The translations under genes and the position numbers were made by a program. Positions 16,963 through 28,200 of a stretch of 50,370 nucleotides of DNA are shown one piece after another. The notes beneath the pieces are model-generated. The model worked only from the letters and a program-made list of their open reading frames with translations. It was not told where the DNA came from and did not search any database. The stretch is from Bacteroidota bacterium. GTDB lineage: Bacteria > Bacteroidota > Bacteroidia > Chitinophagales > Chitinophagaceae. Within the stretch, counting starts at the first letter, position 1; the number at the start of each line of letters is the position of its first letter. Location of the stretch: contig JANYEA010000007.1 in the NCBI GenBank assembly GCA_025363385.1, positions 1-50,370 of the forward strand, written 5' to 3'.

Positions 16963-18099
16963 ATGATGAAAAAAAGAAACCTATTTCTGGGTATCATTTG
17001 CCTAATTGCATCAATGCAGCTTTTGGCACAACCAACAAGTCCCAAAATTGTAAAAGGAACTATTGGAAAAGCCAGCTATATAATTGCATTCCCAGCAAAA
17101 TGGCATAAGAAATTAGTGATGTATGCTCATGGTTATGAATTCATGGGTACTCCCACTAAACAAAGTGAGCAAGTTGAATTCATTGCAAGAATGAAACCTT
17201 TTCTCGAGAGAGGTTTCGCTGTTGCCGCATCTGATTATTCTGAAAAAGGTTTTGTTCTTCCCCAAGCTGTCGATGAAACTGAAGCTTTGAGAAAATACTT
17301 TGTGGCAACTTATGGGAATCCTGATTCTTGTTTTATGGTTGGACACTCTATGGGTGGAGGTGTTACACTTGCCACCATAGAAAATTTTGGAGAATATTAT
17401 CAGGGAGGCCTACCACTTTGTCCTTTAGCAACAAGACCTTATCTGCAAGTACGAAAAGAGTTCGACATCTATGCCACATTCAATGCCTTATTTCCAGGCG
17501 TCATTCCAAGTTTGCATGAAATTTTTGATCACTACGAAAACAATACATTCTCATCCTTTCAAGAACTTGTGCCAAAATCAGCTAAAATCAGGAAGGCAAT
17601 TATTGAAAGGGATTCTTTGCTAGGTCTAGCATTTGCAAAACATTTTGATTTAAAATTTGAAGACCTTCCACTATCACTTTTCTTTAATGAAAACGTTTTA
17701 AAAGATATTGCAATAAAAGCAAAGGGAAATCCATTTGATAATATGAATACTTTATATAGTGGATTCCCGGATAATTGGATGATGAATCAAAAAGTAGAGC
17801 GACTTGCCGCAACAACTGAACCGAATACACTCTTCAGTAAATATGACAGAACAGGAGATATCAAAAAAACCACCCTTTTAATGCATACCATATACGATCA
17901 ATTGATTCCGCCAATTTATTCAGAAGTGACTATTGAAAATATGATCACTCAAAAGGGTAAACTTCATTTGTTTACTGTAAAATACACCAACGGGCAAGGA
18001 CACTGTAATTTTACAGAAGATCAAACTGCTCAAGTTTTTGATGAATTAAGGCAATGGGCTAAAACGGGAAAAAAAGCTGTCCCGGGTGTAATCCAGTAA
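16963..18099 (+). CDS. Secreted alpha/beta hydrolase
   Basis: The 378-residue product has a signal peptide ending LLAQ (residue 23). It has an alpha/beta hydrolase core with the elbow VGHSMGGG (Ser129), an acid in DQLIPP and a His in GQGHCNF, so all three catalytic residues can be found. It follows the Nudix-type regulator by 13 bp, probably in one transcript. That suggests it is induced with the CAZyme operon and acts on ester groups of plant or algal glycans, although this is inference from location. A peptidase or lipase role is not excluded. Confidence 0.75.
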   Translation: MMKKRNLFLGIICLIASMQLLAQPTSPKIVKGTIGKASYIIAFPAKWHKKLVMYAHGYEFMGTPTKQSEQVEFIARMKPFLERGFAVAASDYSEKGFVLPQAVDETEALRKYFVATYGNPDSCFMVGHSMGGGVTLATIENFGEYYQGGLPLCPLATRPYLQVRKEFDIYATFNALFPGVIPSLHEIFDHYENNTFSSFQELVPKSAKIRKAIIERDSLLGLAFAKHFDLKFEDLPLSLFFNENVLKDIAIKAKGNPFDNMNTLYSGFPDNWMMNQKVERLAATTEPNTLFSKYDRTGDIKKTTLLMHTIYDQLIPPIYSEVTIENMITQKGKLHLFTVKYTNGQGHCNFTEDQTAQVFDELRQWAKTGKKAVPGVIQ

Positions 18100-18114
18100 T
18101 AAAATCAATATAAA

Positions 18115-18987
18115 TTATTTAATCAGTCCCCTTACTTTTAACCAATTCTCAAAATCGGCAGCCCATTGGTCGGATGAGGTATTATGTTTCATAATTCCAA
18201 AACCATGTCCGCCCTTTTCATATATATGCAATTCAGCAGGATGTTTCGCAGCATTCCATTCTTGATATAATTTGATGCTGTGTGGCATTAAACCTAATTG
18301 ATCATCACTTGCCACTGCCACAAATATGGGAGTTGCTTTCGTTGGCATCAGATTCCCAACTACTGCATTTTTATATAGATAGATTGGAGCGATAAAATTG
18401 GGTTTCAATTCCTGCGGCGCACTCAACATCACCGACATGGTTACAGTACCACCTGCAGAGAAACCCATGAATCCAATTTTTTGGGGATCAATATTTAATT
18501 CTTTTGAACGACTGCGCACATATTTCATCGCTTCAATTCCATCATTCTTTGCCATCTCTACCACAGGCGCATTGATCGAATCTAATTTTTTAAAATCTCC
18601 CATCAAAGTCATCAATTCCTTGAAAGGATTATCAGTTAGCATCTTTACTAAACGATATTTCAACACAAAAGCAGTAATACCTCTGTCATTCAACCATTTT
18701 GCCACATTGATTCCTTCATTTTCTATTGAGATAATATGAAATGCACCTCCAGGGGCCACCACGATTGAAGTTCCATTTGCTATTTCTTTAGGTGCAGGAT
18801 ACACTAAAATTTCAGGCTCCACAATATTATACAACAATGCATTTCCTGGTGTATTGGCAGCTTTTTGTTCAGACCAATTCCATGTCTCAGAACCCGGAGC
18901 TTTACCTGCATATAGTTTTATGGAAGTTTGCGCAAAACAAAACGTACTACTTGTAACTGTTAATAAAACAAAAAAGGCTTTTTTCAT
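18115..18987 (-). CDS. Secreted acetylesterase-like alpha/beta hydrolase of the rhamnose operon
   Basis: The 290-residue protein has a signal peptide (KKAFFVLLTVTSSTFCFAQ), the oxyanion-type APGGAF (78-83) and the nucleophile motif GFSAGG with Ser177. An Asp (ASDDQLG) and His (GGHGFG) lie in the expected order. This matches BD-FAE/Axe1-like esterases that remove acetyl groups from sugars or xylan. It is the last gene of the rhamnose operon, 11 bp after the kinase. A role in deacetylating rhamnose-containing glycans is an inference from that position. Confidence 0.78.
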   Translation of the reverse strand: MKKAFFVLLTVTSSTFCFAQTSIKLYAGKAPGSETWNWSEQKAANTPGNALLYNIVEPEILVYPAPKEIANGTSIVVAPGGAFHIISIENEGINVAKWLNDRGITAFVLKYRLVKMLTDNPFKELMTLMGDFKKLDSINAPVVEMAKNDGIEAMKYVRSRSKELNIDPQKIGFMGFSAGGTVTMSVMLSAPQELKPNFIAPIYLYKNAVVGNLMPTKATPIFVAVASDDQLGLMPHSIKLYQEWNAAKHPAELHIYEKGGHGFGIMKHNTSSDQWAADFENWLKVRGLIK

Positions 18988-18998
18988 GTAAATAAATT

Positions 18999-20297
18999 TT
19001 AAATAGTTATTTTGGAAGCATAGTATTTTAAGTCAATAATATCGGTGGGAATATTCTTTTCATTCCAATGATGATGAATGGCTAATGCAGCTCCTAATGC
19101 AGAAGCTTGTGGAATGCTAGCTGCATATATTTCAAGGCCCTGGAAATTGTCTGCGAGTAATTGCATATAAACAGGATTCTTACTAAATCCGCCATCCACA
19201 AATATTTTACCCACATAAGTACCAGCTAAAACTAAATTGGTACTTATCACTTGTTGTTGAATAATGGTTGCTATTAGCTGGTGATAGGCAGATTCATAAG
19301 TTTCCTCCGCCTTCGATTTTAGGAGCATTGCATCATAAGAAACAGTTGCATAATAATCTAGCGGCTTATTGAATTGTGCAGCTAGTTTTTTTACAGCTTG
19401 CTCATGCTCATACCCGGCAAATAGCCTGGAAGCCTTTACGGGATTACCTTTAAAGGAAATATAACACAAACAATCTTGTTTCAATTCGGCTGTTGTTAAT
19501 ACCTGATGGTTAAATGGATTTAAACTAATACACCAAGTTCCAGTAGACAATAAAATAAAGGGTTCTTTAAAAGATATTAAATAAGGAATCAATGCAGATG
19601 AGCTATCATGAATACCTATTCCTACAGGGATCCATTGATTAAAATATCCACACACACTATCAGTTGGTTTCATGGGCGCAAGTTTTAAATCGATTCCTTC
19701 TTCGCTCACCCAATCGTGGTAGCCTTTTTTAGAAAAATTCCAGAGTTGTGTATGACAGCCAATGCTTGTAAAATCGCTATACTTATTTCCAGTTAATAAA
19801 AAACTTAGAAATTGTGGTAAATGCAAAGATGATTCAATATGTTGGTACTTTCCAGGGAACAGGTGTTTGATTCGATATAATTGCATCCCAGAATTCAAAT
19901 TGCCCAAAACAGGAGAAGCTGTTTCTTTCGAGATTTTTTGCTCCCCTCCATAATCGAGATAGAATTTTTTGCTTAACTCAGTGGGATAGGGTTTTAAATA
20001 ATTATACAATGGGGGAATTAATTTTCCTTCATTATCTAGGTACACAAAGCTAGCACCGTATGCTGAAAAATTAAATGCTTTAATTAAAAATCGTTTCTCT
20101 TCTAAAAGTTGTACTATAGAAATATGAACCCATTTACATAATGCTTCAATATTTTCACAAGGAAATCCGTCTTCATCTTCTATCTCTTCGAACTGAGTAG
20201 CAGTTTCCCATATCAAATTATATTGCTCATCAAATAAAAGCAGTTTCTTATTGGTCTTGCCAATATCAAAAATAGCTATGACTGAAATTGGTTCCAT
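18999..20297 (-). CDS. FGGY-family carbohydrate kinase, probable L-rhamnulokinase
   Basis: The 432-residue sequence has the FGGY layout. The N-terminal phosphate-binding loop is AIFDIGKTNKKLLLFDE, followed by FSAYGASFVYLDNEG, a central HDSSSALIPY and the C-terminal IFVDGGFSKNPVYMQLLADN adenosine site. Length is somewhat short for RhaB but normal for the Bacteroidota rhamnose-linked kinases. It is encoded between the isomerase and the acetylesterase; its ATG overlaps the isomerase stop by 1 bp (TAATG), implying translational coupling. It should phosphorylate L-rhamnulose to rhamnulose-1-phosphate. Substrate is inferred from the operon. Confidence 0.82.
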   Translation of the reverse strand: MEPISVIAIFDIGKTNKKLLLFDEQYNLIWETATQFEEIEDEDGFPCENIEALCKWVHISIVQLLEEKRFLIKAFNFSAYGASFVYLDNEGKLIPPLYNYLKPYPTELSKKFYLDYGGEQKISKETASPVLGNLNSGMQLYRIKHLFPGKYQHIESSLHLPQFLSFLLTGNKYSDFTSIGCHTQLWNFSKKGYHDWVSEEGIDLKLAPMKPTDSVCGYFNQWIPVGIGIHDSSSALIPYLISFKEPFILLSTGTWCISLNPFNHQVLTTAELKQDCLCYISFKGNPVKASRLFAGYEHEQAVKKLAAQFNKPLDYYATVSYDAMLLKSKAEETYESAYHQLIATIIQQQVISTNLVLAGTYVGKIFVDGGFSKNPVYMQLLADNFQGLEIYAASIPQASALGAALAIHHHWNEKNIPTDIIDLKYYASKITI

Positions 20298-21571
20298 TAT
20301 AATCCGGTAGCGATTGTAGATTTACCTCTTTGTGCAATTAATTGTTCTCTGATTTTATGTTCTCTGAAAAATCCAAGGGGATTTAATGAGCCACCTGACC
20401 TCAATCTAGCTTCTGCAACAATGGCACGCACATCTGTTCTAAACGTATTTTGCAAAATTTCCTGAGCCACAACTACATCATTTGATTCCTGTGCCTCACT
20501 GAGTCTTTGTCTATCTACTAATAAAGCATGGGTATAAGAAAGCATGATGGCTTCCACGGATTGCAACAGGTCTTCCAATGGATCTTTTACATTATGACTC
20601 GCATCAATCATCCAACCGAGGTCATTTGCATGGTTCATTCCACTCGCATCCATTCCGTCCACCAATTCATTAAAGATTAGAAACAGTTGATATGGTTTCA
20701 TAGCACCCACTGTTAAATCATCATCCCCATATTTGCTATCATTAAAATGGAAACCTGCAAGCTTTCCTTCCATTAAAAGCAGGGCAACAATTTGTTCAAT
20801 ATTGGCATTGGGTAAATGATGACCCAGATCTACCAAAGTTTTTGCTTTTGTGCCGAGCTTGTTTGCGAACAGTAATGATTGTCCCCAATCGCCCACCGTC
20901 ATGGAGTAAAAATTAGGTTCAGAACATTTGTACTCGATAAATACTTTCCAATCCTCCGGTAATGCAGCATAAATTTCTTCCAGACTTTCTAGTGTATACT
21001 GAAATGCTTTTCTAAAATTCAATTGACCTGGGTAACAACTACCATCGCTTAACCAAACGGTGAGGGCTTTTGAACCAAGTTCCACACCATGCTTAATTAC
21101 TTCGATATTGTGTTGAATTGCTTGCTTGCGAATCGCTTTATTGGTGTGTTGTAATGACCCGAATTTATAACTCAATTCCTGATCTTTCTGATCCTGAAAT
21201 GTATTCGAATTAACTGCATCGAATTTTAAATCGAAGCTGTTTGCTAAACTTTTAATTTCCTGATAATTTTTGGGAATATCCCAGGGAATATGTAAGGAGA
21301 TGGCACCACTCGATTGATTCAAGGCATGCAACAATCCCACATCTTCCATTTTTTGTTCTAAGGTACCGGGTTCACCGCCGCCCGGAAAACGACCAAATCT
21401 TGTACCACCTGTGCCCAAAGCCCAACTTGGAATGGCTACATTAAAAGACATCAATTGTTGGATAATCGATTCTACATTCGAAATATTTTCTGCTGCAAAA
21501 TCAAATTTCCTTTTATGAGCAGCTAATTGAGCGTTATTATAATCAGCAATTCTATTCTTTTCTATACGCAT
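20297..21571 (-). CDS. L-rhamnose isomerase (TIM-barrel sugar isomerase)
   Basis: The 424-residue protein matches the Pseudomonas stutzeri-type L-rhamnose isomerase. It shows SWALGTGGTRFGRFPGGGEP near the N terminus and metal-site motifs LVDLGHHLPNANIEQI and GFHFNDSKYGDDD. The end LNPLGFFREHKIREQLIAQRG is conserved in this group. It converts L-rhamnose to L-rhamnulose in the cytoplasm. It is fourth in the operon counted from rhaT, 35 bp after the mutarotase, and overlaps the kinase start. Nothing suggests damage. Confidence 0.88.
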   Translation of the reverse strand: MRIEKNRIADYNNAQLAAHKRKFDFAAENISNVESIIQQLMSFNVAIPSWALGTGGTRFGRFPGGGEPGTLEQKMEDVGLLHALNQSSGAISLHIPWDIPKNYQEIKSLANSFDLKFDAVNSNTFQDQKDQELSYKFGSLQHTNKAIRKQAIQHNIEVIKHGVELGSKALTVWLSDGSCYPGQLNFRKAFQYTLESLEEIYAALPEDWKVFIEYKCSEPNFYSMTVGDWGQSLLFANKLGTKAKTLVDLGHHLPNANIEQIVALLLMEGKLAGFHFNDSKYGDDDLTVGAMKPYQLFLIFNELVDGMDASGMNHANDLGWMIDASHNVKDPLEDLLQSVEAIMLSYTHALLVDRQRLSEAQESNDVVVAQEILQNTFRTDVRAIVAEARLRSGGSLNPLGFFREHKIREQLIAQRGKSTIATGL

Positions 21572-21606
21572 AACAATCGTTTTATTCTTTCTTAACTAAA
21601 TCTAAA

Positions 21607-21933
21607 TTAGGGCAAATAAAATACCTCCTTTAAAGGTATACTATAGGGTGTATGATCGGGATTGGTTTCCATGATATCGCCCATATATAACCACCATTTT
21701 TGCATCACTGGGTACGATGGTAATTCATCTAGTTTTACATGGTTTTCAATTTTTAAAAAACCAAAAAGATTACCCGTTGCATCTTCTAAAAAAATGGAAT
21801 ATTCGCAGATCCCAGAATCTTTCAGTAATTGCTGCAAGTTGGGCCAGATTTCTTCATGCCTTTTCTGGTACTCTGCTTCAAAACCTTTGATAAGTTTCAT
21901 TTTAAATGCCACTCTCTGTAAACCATTTTCCAT
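21607..21933 (-). CDS. rhaM: L-rhamnose mutarotase
   Basis: The 108-residue protein shows the RhaM pattern: RVAFKMKLIKGFEAEYQKRH with the active-site His in KRHEEIWP, and the C-terminal VMQKWWLYMGDIM. It interconverts alpha and beta anomers of L-rhamnose for the isomerase. Size is exactly that of the family (about 104-110 residues). It sits 14 bp after the aldolase/dehydrogenase gene and 35 bp before the isomerase, within a complete rhamnose pathway. Confidence 0.92.
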   Translation of the reverse strand: MENGLQRVAFKMKLIKGFEAEYQKRHEEIWPNLQQLLKDSGICEYSIFLEDATGNLFGFLKIENHVKLDELPSYPVMQKWWLYMGDIMETNPDHTPYSIPLKEVFYLP

Positions 21934-21947
21934 GTTTTACTTTTTAA

Positions 21948-24068
21948 TTATCTTAAAAATCCTGCTGACACACCACCATCTACATTAATGCTATTTCCAG
22001 TTGATTTATTCATCAATCCACCCACAAATGCAAAACAGGCATTGGCAATATCGTCTGGCAATATTGTTTCACCTAACAAAGTTCTTTTCGCATAATAAGC
22101 TGGCAATTCCTCCACCGTAATACCATAAGCCTTCGCTCTTCCTTCAGCCCATCCACCTGCCCAGATATTACTATCAGAAATCACTGCATCAGGATTCACG
22201 GTATTTACACGAATTCGATCTGCACCTAATTCTGCGGCTAATAATCTTGTTAAATGTGCTTGTGCTGCTTTTGCAGATCCGTAACCAGCATTGTTGGGAC
22301 CCGCCACCACTGAATTCTTAGACACAATATTTACAATATCGCCACCCAATCCCTGCTTTCGCATGAGTTCTACAGCCTTTTTAGAAACAATAAATTGTCC
22401 TCTCACTAAGATATCATACAATCGATCCCATTCCTCAATAGAATGATCCGCAATTGTTTTTGAAATACTAATTCCTGCATTATTTACAATAAGATCAACC
22501 CCGCCAAAGGCCATTGCGGTTTCTTTAAATGCAGTTTCAATAGTTTGAGCATCTGTTACATTTAATAAAGTGGATGCAACAACATCATTGCCAAATAATT
22601 TTTTAAATTCTGCAACCGCACCATCCAATCTTTCCTGATTGATATCATTCAATATTACACAAGCACCTTCTTCAGCGAATTTTTTGGCAATGGCTTTTCC
22701 AATACCCCCAGCACTGCCAGTAACCAACGCAATACGTCCGCTCAAAGATTTTGGCCTTGGCATTCGTTGCAATTTAGCTTCTTCCAGTAACCAGTATTCG
22801 ATATTAAATGCTTCTTGATGCGGTAAAGAAATATAGGAAGAAATAGCCTCTGCCCCGCGCATCACATTGATGGCATTGGTATAAAATTCAGCAGCCACAC
22901 GTGCGGTTTGTTTGTCTTTGGCAAAACTAAACATACCTACTCCAGGATATAGAATAATCACAGGATTAGCATCGCGAATCGCTGGACTATTTTCATTTTT
23001 GCAAGTAAGATAATAGTTGGTATACATTTTACGATAGGCATCAAACAAAGGCGCAATTTTTTCTTGAATTGCCTTTACATCTTCCAATGATTCGTCTGGA
23101 GATAAATTTAAAACAAGTGGAGAAATTTTGGTACGCAAAAAATGATCCGGGCAACTAGTACCCATGGGTGCTAATCTTGTAAGGTCATTCGAATTGATGA
23201 ATTGCAACACTCGTTCATCATCTGTAAAATGACCAATCATTTTTGTTGTAGAAGAACAAAATCCACGTAATATTGGCGCCAATGCTGCTGCCTTATCATG
23301 CCTTGCAAATTTTTCAAGCGACCCTAATTTAGTACCACCAAATACAGGGCCTTTTTTCCCATAATTATCTTCCAGATATTGCGCGCAAATTTCAATCACT
23401 TCCAAAGTGTTGATATAACTTTCATAAGCTGTATTGCCCCAGGTAAATAAACCGTGTGAACCGAGCATGATTCCACGGATACCGGGGTTATCATCTAAAC
23501 AAGCCTTCAATTGCAATCCCAGATCGAAACCTGGCTTCTGCCATTCTACCCAACCAACAGTTCCCTTAAATAAATCCTGGGTTATTTGCTTGCCATTTTT
23601 TGCAGCAGCAATTGAAATGGCCGCATCAGGATGCAAATGATCGATATGTTTAAAAGGCAAGAACCCATGCAGGGGTGTATCAATAGAGGGCGCTTTCGAA
23701 GCCAGGTCATAAATACAATGATTGAATAATTCAACCATTTCATCTTCATAATCTAAACCCCGATACACATTTATTAAACTCCTTAACCGATCTACATATA
23801 ATGCTGCTAACCCATTTCTTTTCATGGTTCCAAGATCGCCACCACTTCCTTTTACCCACATCACTTCTACAAGTTCACCTGTTAATGGATCCTTCGCCAT
23901 TGCCCTACAAGAAGTATTGCCGCCACCATAATTGGTAAGTCTTAGATCAGCGCCAAGTAAATTTGAACGATACACTAATAAGGCTACTTCATCCCCTTCC
24001 ATTTTAGCAGCTATTTCATCATCCCATAAATAACTTACATGTTTAAAATTCGATTGATTACTCGCCAT
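21948..24068 (-). CDS. Bifunctional rhamnulose-1-phosphate aldolase / short-chain dehydrogenase
   Basis: The 706-residue protein joins a class II aldolase domain (about 20-430) to an SDR domain (about 440-706). The aldolase half carries NYGGGNTSCRA, a metal-site HIDHLHPDA and GSHGLFTWG. The SDR half carries GSAGGIGKAIAKKF, NNAG and YGSAKAAQ. This architecture is the known RhaEW-type enzyme. It splits rhamnulose-1-phosphate to DHAP and L-lactaldehyde and then oxidises the aldehyde. It follows rhaT by 20 bp and precedes rhaM by 14 bp. It is full length. Confidence 0.92.
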   Translation of the reverse strand: MASNQSNFKHVSYLWDDEIAAKMEGDEVALLVYRSNLLGADLRLTNYGGGNTSCRAMAKDPLTGELVEVMWVKGSGGDLGTMKRNGLAALYVDRLRSLINVYRGLDYEDEMVELFNHCIYDLASKAPSIDTPLHGFLPFKHIDHLHPDAAISIAAAKNGKQITQDLFKGTVGWVEWQKPGFDLGLQLKACLDDNPGIRGIMLGSHGLFTWGNTAYESYINTLEVIEICAQYLEDNYGKKGPVFGGTKLGSLEKFARHDKAAALAPILRGFCSSTTKMIGHFTDDERVLQFINSNDLTRLAPMGTSCPDHFLRTKISPLVLNLSPDESLEDVKAIQEKIAPLFDAYRKMYTNYYLTCKNENSPAIRDANPVIILYPGVGMFSFAKDKQTARVAAEFYTNAINVMRGAEAISSYISLPHQEAFNIEYWLLEEAKLQRMPRPKSLSGRIALVTGSAGGIGKAIAKKFAEEGACVILNDINQERLDGAVAEFKKLFGNDVVASTLLNVTDAQTIETAFKETAMAFGGVDLIVNNAGISISKTIADHSIEEWDRLYDILVRGQFIVSKKAVELMRKQGLGGDIVNIVSKNSVVAGPNNAGYGSAKAAQAHLTRLLAAELGADRIRVNTVNPDAVISDSNIWAGGWAEGRAKAYGITVEELPAYYAKRTLLGETILPDDIANACFAFVGGLMNKSTGNSINVDGGVSAGFLR

Positions 24069-24088
24069 CTTACTTATTTTTTAAATTA

Positions 24089-25180
24089 TTACTTTAGTGA
24101 ATTACCATATCCTACAATTAATACCGATACCACAATAGTGAGGATACCAATGATAATGGTAGTAGCTGTTTTTCTATTCACACCTTTCCATTCTTTCAAA
24201 ACCAGTCCCCATAAATTGGCAGTCAGAATAATAAATGCCATATGCAAAATCCATGAACTCGGACCATTGCCTAATTTACTTTCTCCCATACCATAAAAAA
24301 AGAATTGCAAAAACCAGGTAGTACCAGCTAATGCTGAAAAAATATAATTAGATATTAATGGTGTTTGTTTGTTGGTATAATCTCCGAAAGTTTTATTACG
24401 AGCATTCAGAATCATACACCAGATAAAATTGGTGGTTAATCCACCCCATAGCAATACCACATAGATCACATTATTTTGATACAGGAAATTTCCTTGATTC
24501 GGATTGGAAGTTTTCCAAATTTCATTGGCCAGATCTGCCATTGGCTTTCCTGCTTCTAACCCAAAATTAAAACAGGCACTCAATACACCGGATACGATAG
24601 ATACAAACATGCCCAGTGCAAATTTGTATTCTGTTTTGAGTTGCATACCATATGGATCAGCAGCCTTTGCATCTGTTAGTTCTTTTTCTTTCATCACACC
24701 AGCCTTACCGGAAATAATAATACCGATAATACAAACCAATAATCCTGCTAGTACAGTTAAACCCCATCTACTATTGGCAATAACACTAAAACTATCTTTA
24801 CCAACTTGTGGAAAAAAATTATAATAAATGGAAGGTATAATGGCACCAAATACCATACACAAACCAAGGATGATACTACTGCCTAAAGAAACGCCCAGAT
24901 AACGAACGCCTAGTCCGTAAGTTAAACCTCCAATGCCCCAAAGTACCCCAAATAAATAAGTAATTCCAATTGTATTAGAACCTGCTCCTTTTATAATCTC
25001 TACAAAACCTGGAATGGTTAACCAGGCTGCAATAGGAGGCACAATTAACCAAGAGAACATACCACCTACAATCCAAAAACTTTCCCAGTTCCAGCCTTTT
25101 ACTTTTTTATAAGGCATGTAGAAACTTCCAGATGCGAAACCTCCTACAAAATGAAAAATAACTCCTAGTAATGCATTCAT
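24089..25180 (-). CDS. rhaT: L-rhamnose/proton symporter RhaT
   Basis: The 363-residue membrane protein has about ten hydrophobic helices. It has the RhaT start (LLGVIFHFVGGFASGSFYMP, then KKVKGWNWESFW) and internal motifs ALAGTTWFLQFFFYGMGESK and SSWILHMAFIIL. It is the inner-membrane importer for L-rhamnose. It leads the operon of catabolic genes on the minus strand. The 10-bp motif ATCCTGTTCC lies 49-58 bp upstream, shared with the GH106/gntR intergenic region. Confidence 0.92.
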   Translation of the reverse strand: MNALLGVIFHFVGGFASGSFYMPYKKVKGWNWESFWIVGGMFSWLIVPPIAAWLTIPGFVEIIKGAGSNTIGITYLFGVLWGIGGLTYGLGVRYLGVSLGSSIILGLCMVFGAIIPSIYYNFFPQVGKDSFSVIANSRWGLTVLAGLLVCIIGIIISGKAGVMKEKELTDAKAADPYGMQLKTEYKFALGMFVSIVSGVLSACFNFGLEAGKPMADLANEIWKTSNPNQGNFLYQNNVIYVVLLWGGLTTNFIWCMILNARNKTFGDYTNKQTPLISNYIFSALAGTTWFLQFFFYGMGESKLGNGPSSWILHMAFIILTANLWGLVLKEWKGVNRKTATTIIIGILTIVVSVLIVGYGNSLK

Positions 25181-25228
25181 GTATATGGCAATTGAATATT
25201 AAAAGTATTTGTTTATCATAATCCAACT

Positions 25229-25238
25229 ATCCTGTTCC
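25229..25238. promoter_or_regulatory. Candidate rhamnose-regulon operator upstream of rhaT
   Basis: The sequence ATCCTGTTCC (GGAACAGGAT on the minus strand) is identical to the second unit of the tandem repeat at 28695-28714. It lies 49 bp upstream of the rhaT ATG, just beyond the expected -33 region. Confidence 0.5.
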
Positions 25239-25251
25239 ATCTTTAAAGTAA

Positions 25252-28200
25252 TCAATTAATTCTTTCTAATGAAACCGGACCAATTAATCCTGATTTTGGC
25301 AATGGCGAATTGGCTGTATAAAATGGCATGGTTGTGTAAGTGATTTTCTTTTCTACATTCAGTTGCTGATCGCCAATTAACCGATTTACCCAAAGATTCG
25401 CTACTTTAATTTCAATGGTATTATCACCTACATGCAATGAGTTGCCCAATTCAATTTTGTAAGGAGCTTTCCAAACTATCCCAATTGATTTACCATTCAC
25501 ATATACTTCTGCTAATTCTTTTACAACACCTAAGTCTAAATAAAACATACTTCCCTGCTTCAACCATTCTTTTTTTACAGGAAAAGATTTTGAGTAAGTA
25601 GCAATCCCTGAGAAATATTTCACACCTTGAATTTCATTTTCTGACAATGATTTTAATTCATTCAATTGAATGGAATTTGGTGCACCTCTTTCTTTTTGAA
25701 ATGTTACCCCCCATGACCCATTTAATTGGGTTAATAGGGTTGTAACTGATTCGGTTTTTACAAATGATTTTGCTTTTGTTGCTGCTCCAAACACTACAAA
25801 TACTGCATCATTTGCAGTTAAGTTCAAACTAACTTTAGTTTGCTTATCATCAAATGAGTATGTTGCTTTTTCTGATTTACCAGTTTCTGCATGCCAGATC
25901 TCAACTGACTTACCAAACACTCTAAAGTTTGCTTCTATTTTCTGATCCTGATTTTTTCTATTATTCACCCAAAAGATATCACAGTCATTTAGTTTACGAT
26001 GAACATACAATAAATTTGCATTTACATCATTATAAGAAAAGTCTGGTAACACATTCATCTTATTTAACACTTTTTCACTAAGTATGTCAACAATTACTTT
26101 ACCCTTTCCCACTAATTTTTCAGATTCATTGCCACCCCATAGACTGTTAATAATCGTTTTATATTCCTCATTATTCCCAGCCAAACTAGGATTATTTGTA
26201 GGTTTTGGGCCAACCACAGTAGCTCCAGCATTTACTAATTTAAAGATGGCTTTTGCAACGGGCAATGTCATTTGTTTACTATTTGCATCCAATACCAATA
26301 CTTTATAATTCATGCCACTAGCAGTTGTGATATTGTTATTATTTACTGTTAACATATTAATTAATGCATCTGCATTTACAAAATCGTAATTATATCCTTT
26401 TGGAATTAGTGGTAATTTTTTATTAAATAATGAAGTGATATTATTATCCTCCCCATAATAGTAAATAATGTCTGCTACAAATTTTCCCTGTTGCAATAAA
26501 TAAGAACTTCTGGATAAATAAGTAGTCCATGCACTTGCTTGTTCAGACCAAGTTTCGTGGCGATTAAACCACTGACCAAACGGACCTAATCCGAGCCCTG
26601 GAATCTTATCATCCACCGGTTGATGCACAGAAGTATGAATTACATACCTATTCAACCCGCTTGACAATTCCAGATCAGCAGTTGGTTTTAAATTTGAAGG
26701 TGCGTAAGACCAAGCTGCACCCATAATACCAAGGGCAGTTAAAGATTCTGCGGCAACAATATTTTGTCCATAGATATGTGCCACAGAAGCCGACTCACGG
26801 ATATCGGCCATATAGCCAGTTTGATCGTTTTGGTTGATAAATGCATTTGGCGTCCACATGGCCGACATCGGAATGGCGGCTTTTCTTTTTATTTCCATCC
26901 CATCTGCAATCAGCGCCCTGCCTGATTCATGTGATTCTGTATAACGCTTCATACCATACTTTGCTAATATGCTTGTTAAATTATCGTAATGATATTCAGC
27001 CACCATTTCACCAATTGTTTTTCTTAGATCCCAAAGAAAATTTTCTGAAGCTTCTGCACTGGTAATGATTGTACCAGTAAGTACTGGTAACCATTTCAAT
27101 AATGAATAGCCCCTTCTTTTTTCAAATTCTGCAGGCATATTTTTCGTCCAGTTTTGTGAACCTGCTTCATAACTGTCCATCACCATATATTGCAAACCAC
27201 CAATCGCTCCCATTAACCCCCCTGTAGCTTTTTTATACTGATTCAAATAATTTTCAAAATATTTTGTTACTGCAACAGGATCTAGTTTATCCACTTCTAA
27301 ACCAGTTGCTTCCGGAGAAGCGGGGTGATTCACGATTCCTTGTAGGGAATAGCCAAAGCTCACAATCTTCCATAGCCCTTGAGGAACAGTCCAGTTTAAA
27401 TTACCATCCTTATCAACCAACCTTGTTACATCTATTATATCGCCTGCATTAACAGGCTCTTCAGCAATTCCAGTTTTCATCGCATTCAGATCGATGGAAA
27501 CACCTGAAATACCTACAATTCCAGATTTTTCTTCTAATTTATTGATGCGTGTGGCAGTATGTAAAACAAGTTCTGCAATTTCGGTTGCTTCTGGGGCTTT
27601 TGCTAAAGAAGGCGGGCCACCAATGATTGCTGAAAAATCTGCTGGTTTAGGAGGATTTTTAAAAGTCACTTTAAAATAAGAGGCTGTTGTAGGTTTTATA
27701 TTAATAGAAAGTTGTGCTAATCCACCAGGTTCTAAAAGACAAATTTTTTCAAAATTTATTCCGTCATTACTTGACCATAATGTTCTCGCATCCTTTTCAC
27801 TTCCACCCATTCCAAAAACCCCAGGTACGCCTCCTCCAACTATTGTAATGGCTTTAATTGTTATTGGTTTAGAAAACTGGAATTGAATCCAGGCAAGGCT
27901 TTTGTCATTTTTGATTGGTAAAGGGCTCGTAGTAGCTAGATCCCCATCCGATAATTGTTCATTGGTAAACCTTCCTCCACTTGAAGTAATGATAGGTTTA
28001 AGAATAGACATAGGTATATCTTTCTCATGTAATTTATATGCAATAACTGCCACATTGTTTGAATAAGTAGGAATTGGTTTGCTAGCATCTCTATCTTCCA
28101 TAGATGCTGAATATGGAATATTTTGCAAGGGCCCAGTTGTTGAAGGAATTGCTGGTAGTTTCTCATAAAAATGGGGGCCTCCATTTACTAATTTTTCAGA

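Noticed and set aside
20295..20299. Apparent overlap error between rhamnose kinase and isomerase
   Set aside because: TAATG is a common 1-bp stop/start overlap and needs no correction.
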